From contig JAJZZU010000138.1 of the NCBI GenBank assembly GCA_021797365.1, forward strand, positions 1 through 6,934: 6,934 nt of DNA, in the 5' to 3' direction. A model generated the notes under the pieces. It saw nothing but the letters and a program-made list of their open reading frames with translations, did not search any database and was not told the origin of the DNA. Shown piece after piece: positions 6,378-6,934 of the stretch. The DNA comes from Pseudomonadota bacterium. GTDB lineage: Bacteria > Pseudomonadota > Gammaproteobacteria > Acidiferrobacterales > Acidiferrobacteraceae. The position numbers and the translations under genes were made by a program. Position 1 is the first letter of the stretch. Every line of letters starts with the position of its first letter.

Positions 6378-6934
6378 CTATGCGGCGCGCACGGGCGTGA
6401 GCCCGATATAAAATAACACCGCGCAGTATTGCGCAATGCTCCCGCCTAGAACGAATAGATGCCAGATCTCGTGGGCCAATGGCCATTTCTCGTCGAACAG
6501 AAAAAATATCGCCCCCACTGTGTACAGAAGTCCGCCCGCGGCAAGCCACGCAAAGCCGGCCGGGGGCAGGTGGCGCATGAGGGGTTGCAGGGCGATGACG
6601 ATCAGCCACCCCATGACGCCATAGAAAATCATCGACAGTCGCCGGGATCTCTGGGGGATGAATTCCTGGACGATGCCGAGGACTGCAAGACCCCACAGGA
6701 CCCCGAACAAGGACCAGCCCCACGGCCCACGCAAAGGCCCCAGGACGAACGGGGTATAGGTCCCGGCGATCAAAAGATAGATGGCGACATGGTCAAGGCG
6801 CTTGAACACCGCCCGCGCCCGGCCCGTAAGACCGTGGTAGAGACCCGACATGGCGTACAGGAATATGAGGGTAAGACCATAGATGCTGAAGCTTACGATC
6901 CGCCAGGGATCCGCGCGCAGGGCCGCGAATACGA
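6378..6934 (-). CDS. Hemolysin III/PAQR-family membrane protein, N-terminus cut by window edge
   Basis: About 185 residues are visible, ending in TPVRAA; roughly the first 30 residues are beyond the right edge. The frame stays open past the internal ATG at 6851, through WRIVSFSIYG and LTLIFLYAMSGLYH, so 6851 is not the true start. Family signatures are SGLYHGL, DHVAIYLLIAGTYTPF and HEIWHLFVLGGS, whose histidines match the conserved metal-site residues of the hemolysin III/adiponectin-receptor fold. Several hydrophobic helices are visible, as expected for a seven-helix inner-membrane protein. E. coli YqfA is a relative. Cellular function is poorly known, and the name hemolysin should not be taken as evidence of toxin activity. 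It converges on the hemerythrin gene with a 22-base gap. Confidence 0.9.
   Translation of the reverse strand, partial: VFAALRADPWRIVSFSIYGLTLIFLYAMSGLYHGLTGRARAVFKRLDHVAIYLLIAGTYTPFVLGPLRGPWGWSLFGVLWGLAVLGIVQEFIPQRSRRLSMIFYGVMGWLIVIALQPLMRHLPPAGFAWLAAGGLLYTVGAIFFLFDEKWPLAHEIWHLFVLGGSIAQYCAVLFYIGLTPVRAA

Noticed and set aside
6392..6405. Stem-loop CGGGC-GTGA-GCCCG near the convergent gene ends, as a terminator
   Set aside because: The stem is only 5 base pairs, is followed by an A-rich rather than T-rich run on the plus strand, and lies inside the hemolysin III coding region.

Overview
The window is GC-rich, densely coding DNA from a proteobacterium, most likely a gammaproteobacterium or betaproteobacterium that can live without oxygen. 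I base this on close family matches to ubiquinone enzymes (UbiT, UbiD), the oxygen-independent HemN, a c5-type cytochrome and FNR/ANR-type operator sites. I cannot name a species from sequence alone. No mobile element, CRISPR array, tRNA or rRNA is visible.

Layout: on the minus strand, from the left edge, lie a partial PmtA/RsmA-like SAM methyltransferase (1-449) and then ubiT (623-1057), an SCP2-type accessory factor for oxygen-independent ubiquinone synthesis. A short divergent control region (about 1058-1161) separates ubiT from the plus-strand genes. These are ubiD (1162-2625), hemN (2698-4071), a small c5-type cytochrome c (4083-4430), a nitronate-monooxygenase-family flavoprotein with a C-terminal cysteine cluster (4461-5657), and a protein joining a degenerate TusA-like domain to a hemerythrin domain (5666-6355). 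The last gene (6378 to the right edge, minus strand) is a partial hemolysin III/PAQR-family membrane protein that converges on the hemerythrin gene.

The most striking feature is a set of four sequences of the form TTGAT-N4-ATCAA, the FNR/ANR consensus. Two are perfect (before hemN and before the flavoprotein gene), one matches 9 of 10 positions and one 8 of 10 (both between ubiT and ubiD). Each sits where a class II activator site, centred about 41.5 bases upstream of the transcript start, could drive an adjacent gene. In three of the four cases that geometry puts the transcript start at or within 3 bases of the start codon, which suggests leaderless or nearly leaderless messages.

Read together, the window looks like a low-oxygen module. 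It covers quinone synthesis without O2 (UbiT, with UbiD for decarboxylation), haem synthesis without O2 (HemN) and a haem-bearing electron carrier. It also holds a flavoprotein and a di-iron hemerythrin-like protein whose partners are unknown, both probably co-transcribed from an FNR/ANR-controlled promoter.
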